21,882 bases of DNA from an uncultured Peptococcaceae bacterium (lineage in GTDB: Bacteria > Bacillota > Peptococcia > Peptococcales > Peptococcaceae), in NCBI GenBank assembly GCA_902492275.1, contig CABUKW010000038.1, forward strand, positions 1 to 21,882, written 5' to 3'. The position numbers were made by a program, and so were the translations under genes. This document shows positions 7,151 to 13,709 of the stretch, in pieces (the first letter of the stretch is position 1; each line of letters begins with the position of its first letter). The notes below the pieces were generated by a model. That model did not search any database, was not told the origin of the DNA, and was given only the letters and a program-made list of their open reading frames with translations.

Positions 7151-8914
7151 GTGAAAACTACAAAACGACTACTCTGTTTGCTTTTGTGCGCAGCCCTGCT
7201 GTTAGTCGGCTGCAATACTACAAGTCAGCAGGAGGACGCTGCCGTCCAAACGGCGTTGGACAAAATCGACGCCTCCAGTTGGAATTACAATGCGGAAGAC
7301 GATGTTTACTGGCAGGTTGGCATTGCCTATTGTGAAAATCCTGTCGATACCGCCTACGAAACACTGGGCATTTTCGTTCCCGGCGCTTACATGACAGCCT
7401 CTGACAATGGCGACGGCACCTATACCTGCCAAATCAATGCAGAGGGCAGCGTTTCCGGCTACACCGCCCAAACTGCGCCAGTGGTAATTCCTGTGGACAC
7501 GCCGGGCTATTCCGCCATGAAAGCGCCAACCGATTATGTCAGCGCGGCAGTCTCCTACACCGATGCAGGATTTATTTATGTAAATGCCGGCTGCCGTGGC
7601 CGCGACGCCGGCGCACCCGCCGGTGTAACCGACCTAAAGGCTGCCATCCGTTATATGCGTTACAACGCAGGAACCATTCCCGGCAGCGTAGAACGCATCT
7701 TTCCCTTTGGAATGAGCGGCGGCGGTGCGCAAAGCGCTCTGCTGGGCGCCACCGGTGACAGTGGGCTGTACACGCCTTATCTGGAAGCCATCGGTGCCGT
7801 CAGCGGCATCAGCGACGCTGTAACCGGTTCCATGTGCTGGTGCCCCATTACCAATCTGGACTATGCCAACGAAGCCTATGAATGGAATTTGGGGGTAAGT
7901 CGTTCCGATTTGTCGGAAGATATGCAGCAACTGTCTGATGATATGTCCCTTGCCTTTGCCCAATATATCAATGATTTAGGACTTACCGATGAATACGGCA
8001 ATATTCTGACGTTGACTGAATCGGATACGGGCATATACCAGGCCGGCAGCTATTATGACTATCTGCAGGACGTAGTAGAACAATCGCTCAACAACTTCTT
8101 GCAGGACACTTCCTTCCCATACGAAGTAGCCAGCAGCAAAGGCCCAGGCGGCATGGGCGGCGGACGGGGCAATGGAGAGGGCCGTCCAACTGATTTGCTG
8201 CCCGATGGAGAATTATCGGAGCTGCCAGAGAAAAATGCTGACAGAGAGTTCCCGCAAGGAGAAATGCCATTGAACGATGACATCAACCGTACCATGATTG
8301 CCAGCGGCATTACTCTCTCCGGTACCTATAACACCGCTCAGGACTATATTGACGCCTTGAATGCAGAACAGGAATGGGTTCACTACGACAGCCAAACCAA
8401 TACTGCAACTATCACCAGCATTGCCGATTTTGTTCAGGCGCTGAAACCGGCTTCTAAAAATATCGGCGCCTTTGACGACCTCCAGGCAGAACAGGGCGAA
8501 AGTGTTCTGTTTGGCTACGGCGATGGTATCGGCGCCCACTTTGACGCTGTCATGGCTGCACTTTTGCAGGATAATGCCCAATATGGAGAAGCCTATGCCA
8601 ACGATTTGCAAAAAACCGACGCCCTTGGCAATACGGTAGCATACCGCTTGAATATGTATAATCCCATGTATTATCTGGAAGATTACTATGACGGCTACCA
8701 GACTGCCAATGTAGCCAGCTACTGGCGCATTCGTACCGGCATCAATCAGGGCGACACTGCTTTATGCACTGAGGTAAATCTGGCTTTGGCGCTGCAAAAT
8801 TACGGCGTTGATGTAGACTTTGCAACCGTATGGGGTCAAGGCCACGTAGAGGCCGAACGAACCGGCAATTCTACCGACAACTTTATTGCTTGGGTAAACC
8901 AGTGCTTGCAATAA
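7151..8914 (+). CDS. Tannase-like alpha/beta-hydrolase lipoprotein (secreted esterase)
   Basis: A 587-aa secreted enzyme. I chose the GTG at 7151, not an upstream in-frame ATG: AAGGGG lies just upstream, and the protein then begins with a perfect lipoprotein signal (charged VKTTKR, hydrophobic stretch, lipobox LVGC with Cys21). The GMSGGG motif with nucleophile Ser189, followed by AQSALLGATG and PITNLDYANEAYEW, is characteristic of bacterial subtype-B tannases. RTGINQGDT (Asp535) and WGQGHVEAE (His565) fit the rest of the catalytic triad; the triad assignment is inferred. A Gly/Pro/Glu-rich low-complexity insert lies near residues 330-370. The family hydrolyses galloyl or related phenolic esters. 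Being a lipoprotein, it would act outside the membrane. It is monocistronic, with a hairpin terminator after it, and is GC-richer than the island before it. Confidence 0.8.
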   Translation: MKTTKRLLCLLLCAALLLVGCNTTSQQEDAAVQTALDKIDASSWNYNAEDDVYWQVGIAYCENPVDTAYETLGIFVPGAYMTASDNGDGTYTCQINAEGSVSGYTAQTAPVVIPVDTPGYSAMKAPTDYVSAAVSYTDAGFIYVNAGCRGRDAGAPAGVTDLKAAIRYMRYNAGTIPGSVERIFPFGMSGGGAQSALLGATGDSGLYTPYLEAIGAVSGISDAVTGSMCWCPITNLDYANEAYEWNLGVSRSDLSEDMQQLSDDMSLAFAQYINDLGLTDEYGNILTLTESDTGIYQAGSYYDYLQDVVEQSLNNFLQDTSFPYEVASSKGPGGMGGGRGNGEGRPTDLLPDGELSELPEKNADREFPQGEMPLNDDINRTMIASGITLSGTYNTAQDYIDALNAEQEWVHYDSQTNTATITSIADFVQALKPASKNIGAFDDLQAEQGESVLFGYGDGIGAHFDAVMAALLQDNAQYGEAYANDLQKTDALGNTVAYRLNMYNPMYYLEDYYDGYQTANVASYWRIRTGINQGDTALCTEVNLALALQNYGVDVDFATVWGQGHVEAERTGNSTDNFIAWVNQCLQ

Positions 8915-8986
8915 CCTTGCCCTGAACTGCATTCAGGCCCATCTGCAAGGAACTACAGGCAACTTGCCAAACAGGCTTCTAACTGA

Positions 8987-9030
8987 AACAGGCGATATGC
9001 TCTCGAAAAACGCAGCATACCGCCTGTTTT
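8987..9030. terminator. Bidirectional terminator between the convergent tannase and ferredoxin genes
   Basis: AACAGGCG-ATATGC pairs with GCATAC-CGCCTGTT around a short loop and is followed by TTTT on the plus strand (preceded by AAA, so it also has U's on the minus strand). It lies between two converging genes. Confidence 0.75.
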
Positions 9031-9058
9031 ATTGTGTACAACTTTAAAAAATCTTTTT

Positions 9059-9304
9059 CTATGCTTGTTTGGAACCATACTGAATCGCCTGCTGCGGGCA
9101 AACACGCTGACAAACGCCACAGGCATGACAAAAGGATTTACTGATACGATATCGACCTTCTTGATCTTTTCGAATCGCTTTATGCTGACACGCCCGCATA
9201 CAGCTCCCACAACGAACACACTGTTCCTGCTGAATTTCAAAATACTGCGATTGCTGCAAATGCTGCCGCAAGTGCTGTAAATGCTGTTGAAAACCAGAAA
9301 ACAT
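9059..9304 (-). CDS. Small 2x[4Fe-4S] ferredoxin-like protein
   Basis: An 81-aa protein with two CxxCxxCxxxC motifs (cysteines 29, 32, 35, 39 and 59, 62, 65, 69). Thus it is a dicluster ferredoxin preceded by an unusual Gln/His/Leu-rich N-terminal segment (QQHLQHLRQHLQQ, residues 6-18) that could form an amphipathic helix or bind metal. The ATG at 9304 is preferred over a GTG nine bases upstream because AAAGGAG overlaps that GTG but is spaced eight bases from the ATG. It has its own consensus promoter at 9385-9413 with an inverted repeat at its start site. It follows the MarR gene on the same strand after a 226-bp gap. The likely role is electron transfer or Fe-S sensing under MarR control; the partner is unknown. 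Confidence 0.8.
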   Translation of the reverse strand: MFSGFQQHLQHLRQHLQQSQYFEIQQEQCVRCGSCMRACQHKAIRKDQEGRYRISKSFCHACGVCQRVCPQQAIQYGSKQA

Positions 9305-9362
9305 GTTAGACACTCCTTTATGGATACTTTCACCTGGCTGCAGTCCAAAGTAAAATCTATTT

Positions 9363-9380
9363 TTGTTTCCTCGGGAACAA
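9363..9380. promoter_or_regulatory. Candidate MarR operator
   Basis: TTGTTTCC-TCG-GGAACAA is a near-perfect inverted repeat directly downstream of the -10 box of the ferredoxin promoter. A further GGAAACAAAG copy (minus strand) lies inside the -10/-35 spacer. This arrangement suits repression by the adjacent MarR protein. Confidence 0.45.
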
Positions 9381-9384
9381 TTTT

Positions 9385-9413
9385 AGTATACAGCATCTTT
9401 GTTTCCATGTCAA
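9385..9413 (-). promoter_or_regulatory. Consensus sigma-70 promoter of the small ferredoxin gene
   Basis: On the minus strand TTGACA (9413-9408), a spacer of exactly 17 bp and TATACT (9390-9385). It lies about 80 bp upstream of the ferredoxin start, so the gene is transcribed independently of the MarR gene. Confidence 0.8.
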
Positions 9414-9530
9414 CATTTTTGTTTCACGGCACGTACGATTCCTATAAAAATCTCACTACAACAACTTCTAAAATTTCACTGCCGTCAAAAGCCGCTGCAA
9501 TCTCAAAAAACTCACAAAAAACTTTCTTTA

Positions 9531-10004
9531 TCAAAAAATCCGCTCTAAATCAGCCAAAAACCTTTGAATACAATCAATTTCTTCTTCGCTGTAGGCATCC
9601 AACACCGTTTCTAACCGCTGAAATATTTGCTGATGTACCTGCCCATGCACAAGGTGAATTTCTTGTCCTGCTGATGTGAGAGCATAAGCTAATTCCTTTT
9701 TACTGTTTTCTGCATGCTGCGCCTGAATCAATTCTTTTTTTAACAATCGTGCTGTAATTTTGGAGATACCACTGCGTGTGATGCCCAACGCATTGGCAAT
9801 TGAAATCGCGTTGGTATTTTGATGCTCGCCAATATACGCCAATACATGTACATCACTAATGGAAATCGCATAGGTTTCTAAAAATTGTCGCAACTGCGCT
9901 TCAAACTCATTATCTTGCTCCAGATGATGATGGTCTTCCAGATTTAGCGTCGTCACCATCTGTTGTAACTGCATCATAAAAGATTTTTTAACCGGTGTTA
10001 TCAT
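9531..10004 (-). CDS. MarR-family transcriptional regulator
   Basis: A 157-aa protein of usual MarR length. The winged helix-turn-helix covers about residues 55-115: DVHVLAYIGEHQNTNAISIANALGITRSGISKITARLLKKELI, followed by the wing around NSKKELAYALTSAGQEI. N- and C-terminal helices form the dimerisation region. AAGGGG lies just upstream of the ATG, and a TATAAT-like -10 is visible at about 10028-10033 on the minus strand. The gene precedes a small ferredoxin on the same strand. The GGAAACAA repeats at the ferredoxin promoter are plausible binding sites, suggesting regulation of electron transfer in response to a small molecule or oxidative stress; that is inference. It is the last ordinary gene before the integrated element. 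Confidence 0.85.
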   Translation of the reverse strand: MITPVKKSFMMQLQQMVTTLNLEDHHHLEQDNEFEAQLRQFLETYAISISDVHVLAYIGEHQNTNAISIANALGITRSGISKITARLLKKELIQAQHAENSKKELAYALTSAGQEIHLVHGQVHQQIFQRLETVLDAYSEEEIDCIQRFLADLERIF

Positions 10005-10105
10005 ACAAATCCCCTTTCCATCCGCAATTATACAAACTCTTTTGTGCCAAAGGTCCCGTCTGAAGGCTGTTTCAGAATTTCTTCATCAATCATCAAAGTA
10101 AACTG

Positions 10106-10218
10106 TCTTCAACATTCTTCAAAATTCTTCAAACATTTTAGATAAAGGAAAACCCCAGAAGCCTATTTGTTAATAGGTTTCTGGGGCCTTAGAAAAAATG
10201 CCGGAGACCGGGGTCGAA
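10106..10218. repeat. Left direct repeat (attachment site) of the tRNA-Leu element
   Basis: This 113-bp segment matches 15831-15944 with, by eye, four substitutions and one single-base gap. It contains three TCTTCAAxAT iterons, the tRNA terminator hairpin (10153-10186) and, at 10199-10218, the last 20 nt of tRNA-Leu with no tRNA body following. This is the orphan 3' end left at the far side of an integration into a tRNA gene. Confidence 0.85.
10153..10186 (-). terminator. Copy of the tRNA-Leu terminator in the left repeat
   Basis: A hairpin of CCCCAGAAGCCTAT and ATAGGTTTCTGGGG (one G-T pair) followed on the minus strand by TTTTCC. It is the chromosomal or duplicated copy of the terminator that serves tRNA-Leu at 15879-15912. 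Confidence 0.75.
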
Positions 10219-10279
10219 ATGCCGTAAGGGTCTCACAAATACCATAAGAAAGGGATTTGTCGACACAGCAGTTTTTTAT

Positions 10280-10299
10280 TCTTCAAAATTCTTCAAAAA
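10280..10299 (+). repeat. Two TCTTCAAAA(A/T) iterons just inside the left end
   Basis: Two tandem 10-bp units, identical in core to the three units in each end repeat and in the same orientation. Direct repeats near the ends suggest arm-type binding sites for the integrase N-terminal domain. Confidence 0.5.
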
Positions 10300-10302
10300 A
10301 TC

Positions 10303-10326
10303 AGCGCCCTGACGGGCGCTTTTTTT
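10303..10326. terminator. Bidirectional terminator next to the XRE gene
   Basis: AGCGCCC-TGAC-GGGCGCT stem followed by a run of T's on the plus strand and by TGATTTTTT on the minus strand, 12 bp past the XRE stop codon. Confidence 0.8.
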
Positions 10327-10338
10327 GACCCCAAAAAC

Positions 10339-10557
10339 CTACCGTTTGCCAAACACCAGCCAATCCAAAGAGGTACGCAGAACCTGTGAAATGGTGGCCA
10401 GTGTGACCAAAGACGGTGTTTGAAATGCATTTTCAATTTTTACATAGCTGCTGTAGGTAATGCCTACCGCCTCTGCAACCTGTTCTTGCGTAAGCCCCAA
10501 ATATTTTCTCTGTGCTTTTATTCTCCGCGCTAGTTCTTTCTTATCTAATTCTATCAT
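10339..10557 (-). CDS. XRE/Cro-CI-type repressor
   Basis: A 72-aa single-domain DNA-binding protein. The five-helix Cro/CI fold covers almost its whole length: LARRIKAQRKYLGLTQEQVAEAVGI, then the recognition helix region TYSSYVKIENAFQTPSLVTLATISQVL. The ATG at 10557 is chosen because AGGTGG lies eight bases upstream; a second in-frame ATG at 10569 overlaps that ribosome site. It is divergent from the small ORF at 10703. The intergenic region contains two palindromes built on TAGAAT and GAATGTTA that probably are its operators. As the outermost gene of the integrated element it is the likely master repressor that keeps the element quiet, by analogy with phage and ICE switches; that role is inferred. 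Confidence 0.85.
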   Translation of the reverse strand: MIELDKKELARRIKAQRKYLGLTQEQVAEAVGITYSSYVKIENAFQTPSLVTLATISQVLRTSLDWLVFGKR

Positions 10558-10571
10558 ATTTCCATCCACCT

Positions 10572-10616
10572 ATTCTAGTTAGAATGTTACTGGAAAATGT
10601 TTTGTTATAACATTCT
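10572..10616. promoter_or_regulatory. Palindromic operators of the XRE repressor
   Basis: ATTCTA-GT-TAGAAT (10572-10585) is a perfect palindrome. AGAATGTTA (10581-10589) pairs with TAACATTCT (10608-10616) in a larger inverted repeat, and another GAATGTT half-site follows at 10624-10630. They lie between the divergent XRE gene and the promoter at 10642-10670. Confidence 0.6.
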
Positions 10617-10641
10617 GTATTAATGAATGTTTAACTATATA

Positions 10642-10670
10642 TTTACAATTCCAAATAGAAATATTATAAT
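10642..10670 (+). promoter_or_regulatory. Promoter of the 62-aa ORF
   Basis: TTTACA (10642-10647), a 17-bp spacer and TATAAT (10665-10670) lie 33 bp before the ORF start and just beyond the XRE operators. Confidence 0.7.
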
Positions 10671-10702
10671 AACCTTATTCAGAACAGGAACGAGGTGATA
10701 CT

Positions 10703-10891
10703 ATGGAAAAACAAGAACTAGACGTTTTTATTTTTAAGCTGGAAAAATTATTTTTGACCGCCAACAGCTACAACAACTTTGTAGGCGCACCAGAGTCCTT
10801 TTCGCTGCCCTTTTATGCCCTACTAGATGAAATACAGGGCTTGCAGCAGGTTTATAACGGTTTGGCCAAGCCACTCAATGATTTATGCTAA
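10703..10891 (+). CDS. Small protein of unknown function (62 aa)
   Basis: I do not recognise this protein. It begins at an ATG with GAGGTG seven bases upstream, behind a good promoter, and is followed closely by a rho-independent terminator, so it is very likely a real single-gene unit. It is acidic to neutral and mostly helical in appearance, with an N-terminal charged helix (MEKQELDVFIFKLEKLFL), a central PESFSLPFYALLDEI segment and a C-terminal amphipathic helix (LQQVYNGLAKPLNDL). There is no signal peptide, transmembrane segment or metal motif. Divergent from an XRE repressor across shared operators, it sits where elements often keep Cro-like, anti-repressor or excision-control genes, but it lacks a visible helix-turn-helix. 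Confidence 0.65.
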   Translation: MEKQELDVFIFKLEKLFLTANSYNNFVGAPESFSLPFYALLDEIQGLQQVYNGLAKPLNDLC

Positions 10892-10908
10892 TAATGCGCG
10901 TTCTACAA

Positions 10909-10942
10909 AAAACAGCACCGAAATTTTTCCGGTGCTGTTTTA
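10909..10942 (+). terminator. Rho-independent terminator after the 62-aa ORF
   Basis: AAACAGCACCG and CGGTGCTGTTT form a strong stem with an AT-rich loop, followed by a short T-run. Confidence 0.8.
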
Positions 10943-10957
10943 ACGCAATAGTAGGTA

Positions 10958-10986
10958 TTGCTCTTTTTACGTAAACAAGTTATAAT
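10958..10986 (+). promoter_or_regulatory. Promoter of the SLH protein gene
   Basis: TTGCTC, a 17-bp spacer and TATAAT (10981-10986) precede the gene by 43 bp. Confidence 0.6.
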
Positions 10987-11029
10987 ATACCAATGATTGG
11001 ATTTTTACATTTAAAAGGAGGATAACATT

Positions 11030-12235
11030 ATGAGAAAACTAATCAGTACACTTTTGATAGTGGCGTTGGGCTTCGCTGCCATAGCCACACCCGCCTTTGC
11101 TTCGGTCAAACGGACATCCTTTAGCGATGTGCCATCCAGCCATTGGGCCTACGGGTCTATTCAGACAATGGCAGAAATGGGAATTGTTGGCGGCGTAGGC
11201 GGTGGGAAGTTTGACCCCAATGGCAAAGTATCTACCGCGCAGTTTGCCGCTATGGTAGTTCGGGCATTTTATAATGATGAACAGGAAGGCCGCACCTCTA
11301 ATGTAAACAAATGGTGGGCTGTCAGCATGAGTATTGCACAGGACAGAGACCTGGTGCGTAAAACTACAGCAGGGAAGACCTATAGAACCGATATTAATGG
11401 CGCAGAAAGCTGGGATATCGCAGCGGTGGAAGCGCCGATGACCCGTGCAGATATGGCCATCGTTCTAACTTGTACAATGGACTCGCAGGGAATGGCTGAG
11501 CCGTCTGCAGCGGAACTGGAAGCAACCAGAGCAAAGATTGCCGACTACAGCAGCATTGCTGATAACTACAAAGAAGCCGTAACCATCGCCTATAATCGTG
11601 GCCTGCTGAAGGGTGTGGACAGCAAAGGCTCGTTCAATCCTAACGGCCAACTGACTCGTGCAGAAGCCTGCGCAGTGCTGGAACGTATGCTGCAGCAGAT
11701 GGGCATGATTGAAGGCAAGCCGGCTGACACCACTACTCCGAGCACACCGGTAGATACGACGCCAACTACGCCTGGCACCCCGGCTGACAACACCAATAGC
11801 TCTGGCTACAAGGAAGGCTACTTGTCTAATGGGCAGCCTATCACCGAAGCGAACATCAAAGCCATGCTGGATGAGTTGAAAGAGCAGTATCCAGATGGGA
11901 TGGAGTGGAGTGAAGACCCCAAATTCGACCATTATTCTCCAAAATTTGGGAATGGGGGGTGCCTCTCTTTTGCAGCAATCATGTCGGACACGATTTTTGG
12001 GGAAGATGCGCCCTTGACGAAGCATAGCAATTTAGCTAATGTAAAAATTGGAGATGTAATCTGGAAAAAAAATAGCAACACTGGGTACGAACATGTAGTA
12101 GTTGTTGTTGGAGTAACCGATAAGGTTATTTATACTTGCAGTGGAAATATGGGTGATATGGTTGCATGGGACGTGACAGAACGACGCATAGACCTTGCAG
12201 AAATTCCTGAACTTACTATTTATACCAGGTATTAA
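11030..12235 (+). CDS. SLH-domain cell-surface protein with C-terminal cysteine peptidase-like domain
   Basis: A 401-aa secreted protein. A Sec signal peptide (MRKL, hydrophobic core, cleavage after PAFA at about residue 24) is followed by S-layer homology repeats: one clear repeat at about 30-78 (FSDVPSSHWAYGSI to FAAMVVRAF), a divergent one at about 85-155 and another at about 165-225 (AVTIAYNRGLLKG to RAEACAVLERML). A Thr/Pro linker (about 232-258) leads to a C-terminal domain where GGCLSFAAIM (Cys311) and YEHVVVVVG (His355) resemble the Cys/His pair of NlpC/P60-CHAP-type enzymes. SLH repeats bind secondary cell-wall polymers, so it is anchored at the surface. The catalytic assignment is inferred from two motifs only. 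AGGAGG precedes the ATG. It is the largest cargo gene of the tRNA-Leu element and may help entry, wall remodelling or host-surface interaction. Confidence 0.8.
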   Translation: MRKLISTLLIVALGFAAIATPAFASVKRTSFSDVPSSHWAYGSIQTMAEMGIVGGVGGGKFDPNGKVSTAQFAAMVVRAFYNDEQEGRTSNVNKWWAVSMSIAQDRDLVRKTTAGKTYRTDINGAESWDIAAVEAPMTRADMAIVLTCTMDSQGMAEPSAAELEATRAKIADYSSIADNYKEAVTIAYNRGLLKGVDSKGSFNPNGQLTRAEACAVLERMLQQMGMIEGKPADTTTPSTPVDTTPTTPGTPADNTNSSGYKEGYLSNGQPITEANIKAMLDELKEQYPDGMEWSEDPKFDHYSPKFGNGGCLSFAAIMSDTIFGEDAPLTKHSNLANVKIGDVIWKKNSNTGYEHVVVVVGVTDKVIYTCSGNMGDMVAWDVTERRIDLAEIPELTIYTRY

Positions 12236-12241
12236 TAGCTT

Positions 12242-12280
12242 GGGCGGCGAGGAGCAAACTCGCTGCCCATTTTTATTTTT
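12242..12280 (+). terminator. Terminator after the SLH gene
   Basis: GGGCGGCGAG and CTCGCTGCCC form a 10-bp stem with one mismatch, followed by ATTTTTATTTTT. Confidence 0.85.
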
Positions 12281-12307
12281 TGCAGGAAAAGTATTAGCTT
12301 TCCTTTC

Positions 12308-12413
12308 CTAGGGGCTTTCATTCCTGAAAATAGACGAAATATACAGGCTTCCCACCATAATTTCCATAGGCGACATTTCTCCTTGTATAGATTAAGCCCC
12401 TAGCCGGGAATGA
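12308..12413. repeat. Interleaved inverted repeats, possible pseudoknot
   Basis: CTAGGGGCTT (12308-12317) is complementary to AAGCCCCTAG (12394-12403), and TCATTCC (12318-12324) to GGAATGA (12407-12413). The order a-b-a'-b' cannot form two nested hairpins and would give a pseudoknot in RNA. It lies between the SLH gene terminator and the IS3 relic and may be part of the IS end. Confidence 0.4.
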
Positions 12414-12469
12414 ACAGGCCCAAATTGTGCGGACAGCACAAAAAGCCCCTATGTAAGGGAAATAGAAAT

Positions 12470-12781
12470 TCAAGCGGAGTGGCGCAGCGAGAGCGGCGCC
12501 GCTCCAGTTTTTAACTGGATGCGCTCATGGTTGTAGAAATAAATGAAATCGTCAACCAGTTCTCTGGCTTGCCGAAATGTTCTGATTTTCTGCCGGTATA
12601 TACACTCTGTCTTAAGGATAGAAAAGAAATTTTCGGCCATAGCGTTATCATAGCAGTTTCCACGTCTTGACATTGAGGGAGTTATGCCGTATTTTTGAGT
12701 TAGCTTGAAATATGCTTGGGATGTATATTGAAAGCCCTGGTCGCAGTCCCCAGGCTGGCGATAAGCCCATAAAATGGGCAT
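12470..12781 (-). pseudogene. IS3-family (IS150-like) transposase, C-terminal fragment
   Basis: The frame carries the end of an IS3 OrfB integrase core: DQGFQYTSQAYFKLTQKYGI, then the MSRRGNCYDNAMAENFFSILKTE region with the catalytic glutamate and the FYNHERIQLKTGAAPLSLR terminus. The first two acidic catalytic residues and everything upstream are missing; homology begins abruptly at DCDQGF, beside a small GCCCAT/ATGGGC inverted repeat (about 12766-12780). It is a 3' relic of an IS that inserted into the integrated element. There is no functional start. The apparent N-terminal residues before DQGF are junction sequence. Confidence 0.85.
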
Positions 12782-12814
12782 TTACACCAATACACCTTAA
12801 AAATCATGCTTATC

Positions 12815-12869
12815 CCGCCCCCGAGCAGCGAACAGCTTTGCGGGCTGTTCCTGCTGCTCTCATGGGCGG
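12815..12869. repeat. Long bulged hairpin at the IS3 truncation point
   Basis: CCGCCC/GGGCGG, GAGCAGC/GCTGCTC and AACAGC/GCTGTT stack in one 19-bp interrupted stem around a TTTGCGG loop. It lies 10 bp past the stop of the 112-aa gene, where it could terminate minus-strand transcription, though the U-run is some distance away. Confidence 0.55.
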
Positions 12870-12879
12870 ACAATACAAA

Positions 12880-13218
12880 TTACTGCTGTCTACGCTCAAC
12901 GCGCTTCACGCCTGTGGCGCGAGCAGTCAGTTGTGCCTTACGATTATCATCGTAATAAATTTTGATTTCAAGGTTGTCAAATTTGACTGGATAATGCTCG
13001 CCTGTTACAACATCTAATAATTTATTGCCAATAATTTTGATATCTAACTGGGCAAAATTACGACTGGGTAACACAACTGTATATTTGTATCCTTCTACCA
13101 CACTGCTTTTTTGTCCGTCCACATAACCAAAATAACCGCGCACACCTGTCAGCAGCATTTCCGACCCCAAACATTCTGGCGCAACTAATAATCCGCCCAT
13201 ACCTAACGTAGTTGCCAT
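12880..13218 (-). CDS. Unknown 112-aa protein of the integrated element
   Basis: The ATG at 13218 is well supported by AAAGGAGGAGAT just upstream; a longer in-frame extension has no ribosome site. The 112-aa product starts MATTLGMGGLLVAPECLG, has alternating beta-like segments (GYKYTVVLPS, AQLDIKIIG, DNLEIKIYYDD) and a basic C-terminus (ATGVKRVERRQQ). There is no signal peptide or metal motif. The small all-beta look and the place behind a strong promoter recall the DUF961-type accessory proteins of Tn916-like elements, which also carry a conserved late beta hairpin, but the resemblance is loose and no function is claimed. Its mRNA has a leader of about 290 nt rich in hairpins, from a promoter at 13518-13546. 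Confidence 0.7.
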   Translation of the reverse strand: MATTLGMGGLLVAPECLGSEMLLTGVRGYFGYVDGQKSSVVEGYKYTVVLPSRNFAQLDIKIIGNKLLDVVTGEHYPVKFDNLEIKIYYDDNRKAQLTARATGVKRVERRQQ

Positions 13219-13517
13219 ATCATCTCCTCCTTTCCTCAAAAGTAAAAAAGCGCAACAAAAAAAAGCCATTAGATACAATACTAGCGTTTCAGCTATGAGT
13301 CCCTGCGGACATACTCATAGTTATACCGCTCTGTGTTATTGCATAATGCCTTTTGATTTTGCCACCTAGGTGGCCCCTTATATATTTGATAATAAAGCCA
13401 ATCTTAATTAGCTTTTATATTTTGTTTTGGCGCTTTGCGCCCACCTGTCTAACCATGTGTAGCCATGCTTTATGGCTGCAACCTCCTCGTCCTCTTTCTA
13501 CTTCATTGGACAATATT

Positions 13518-13546
13518 ATCTTAACACATACGTTCCTATCTGTCAA
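13518..13546 (-). promoter_or_regulatory. Leftward promoter for the 112-aa gene
   Basis: On the minus strand TTGACA (13546-13541), 17-bp spacer, TAAGAT (13523-13518). The transcript would carry the four hairpins at 13293-13476 in a leader of about 290 nt. Confidence 0.7.
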
Positions 13547-13606
13547 CATATTTTTTCTATTTTTCCTAATATTTTTTATTTTCTGCTTTTTTCACCTTAA
13601 ATGCAA

Positions 13607-13709
13607 TAGAGATATAAATAATGTCAAGACCTTCCAAAATATTTCAAAACCATAAATATTTTGTCGCAAGTGATTTCCAATCAGTCTTGTACATTACTTA
13701 TATCTCTAT
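13607..13709. repeat. Long inverted repeat with nested inner repeat
   Basis: ATAGAGATATAAATAATGT (13607-13625) matches the complement of 13691-13709 at 18 of 19 positions, and the pairing continues with CAAGAC/GTCTTG after a one-base gap. Inside the loop AAAATATTT (about 13636-13644) pairs with AAATATTTT (about 13653-13661). Such a dyad could extrude as a cruciform. Confidence 0.75.

Noticed and set aside
7202..8611. Several minus-strand ORFs of 60-132 aa
   Set aside because: They are antisense shadows of the tannase-like gene caused by its codon composition, with no ribosome sites.
8953..9679. ORFs of 82-151 aa on both strands around the small ferredoxin
   Set aside because: They overlap the cysteine-motif ferredoxin, its promoter or the MarR end in other frames and have no motifs.
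10106..10299. CRISPR-like array of short repeats
   Set aside because: Units are 10-bp tandem iterons without spacers and lie at element ends; no cas genes are present.
12712..13017. 101-aa plus-strand ORF
   Set aside because: It is antisense to the IS3 relic and the 112-aa gene and has no ribosome site.
13353..13655. 100-aa plus-strand ORF in the hairpin-rich region
   Set aside because: It starts at a TTG without a ribosome site, spans palindromes and the leftward promoter, and encodes a low-complexity Phe/Leu/Ile string.
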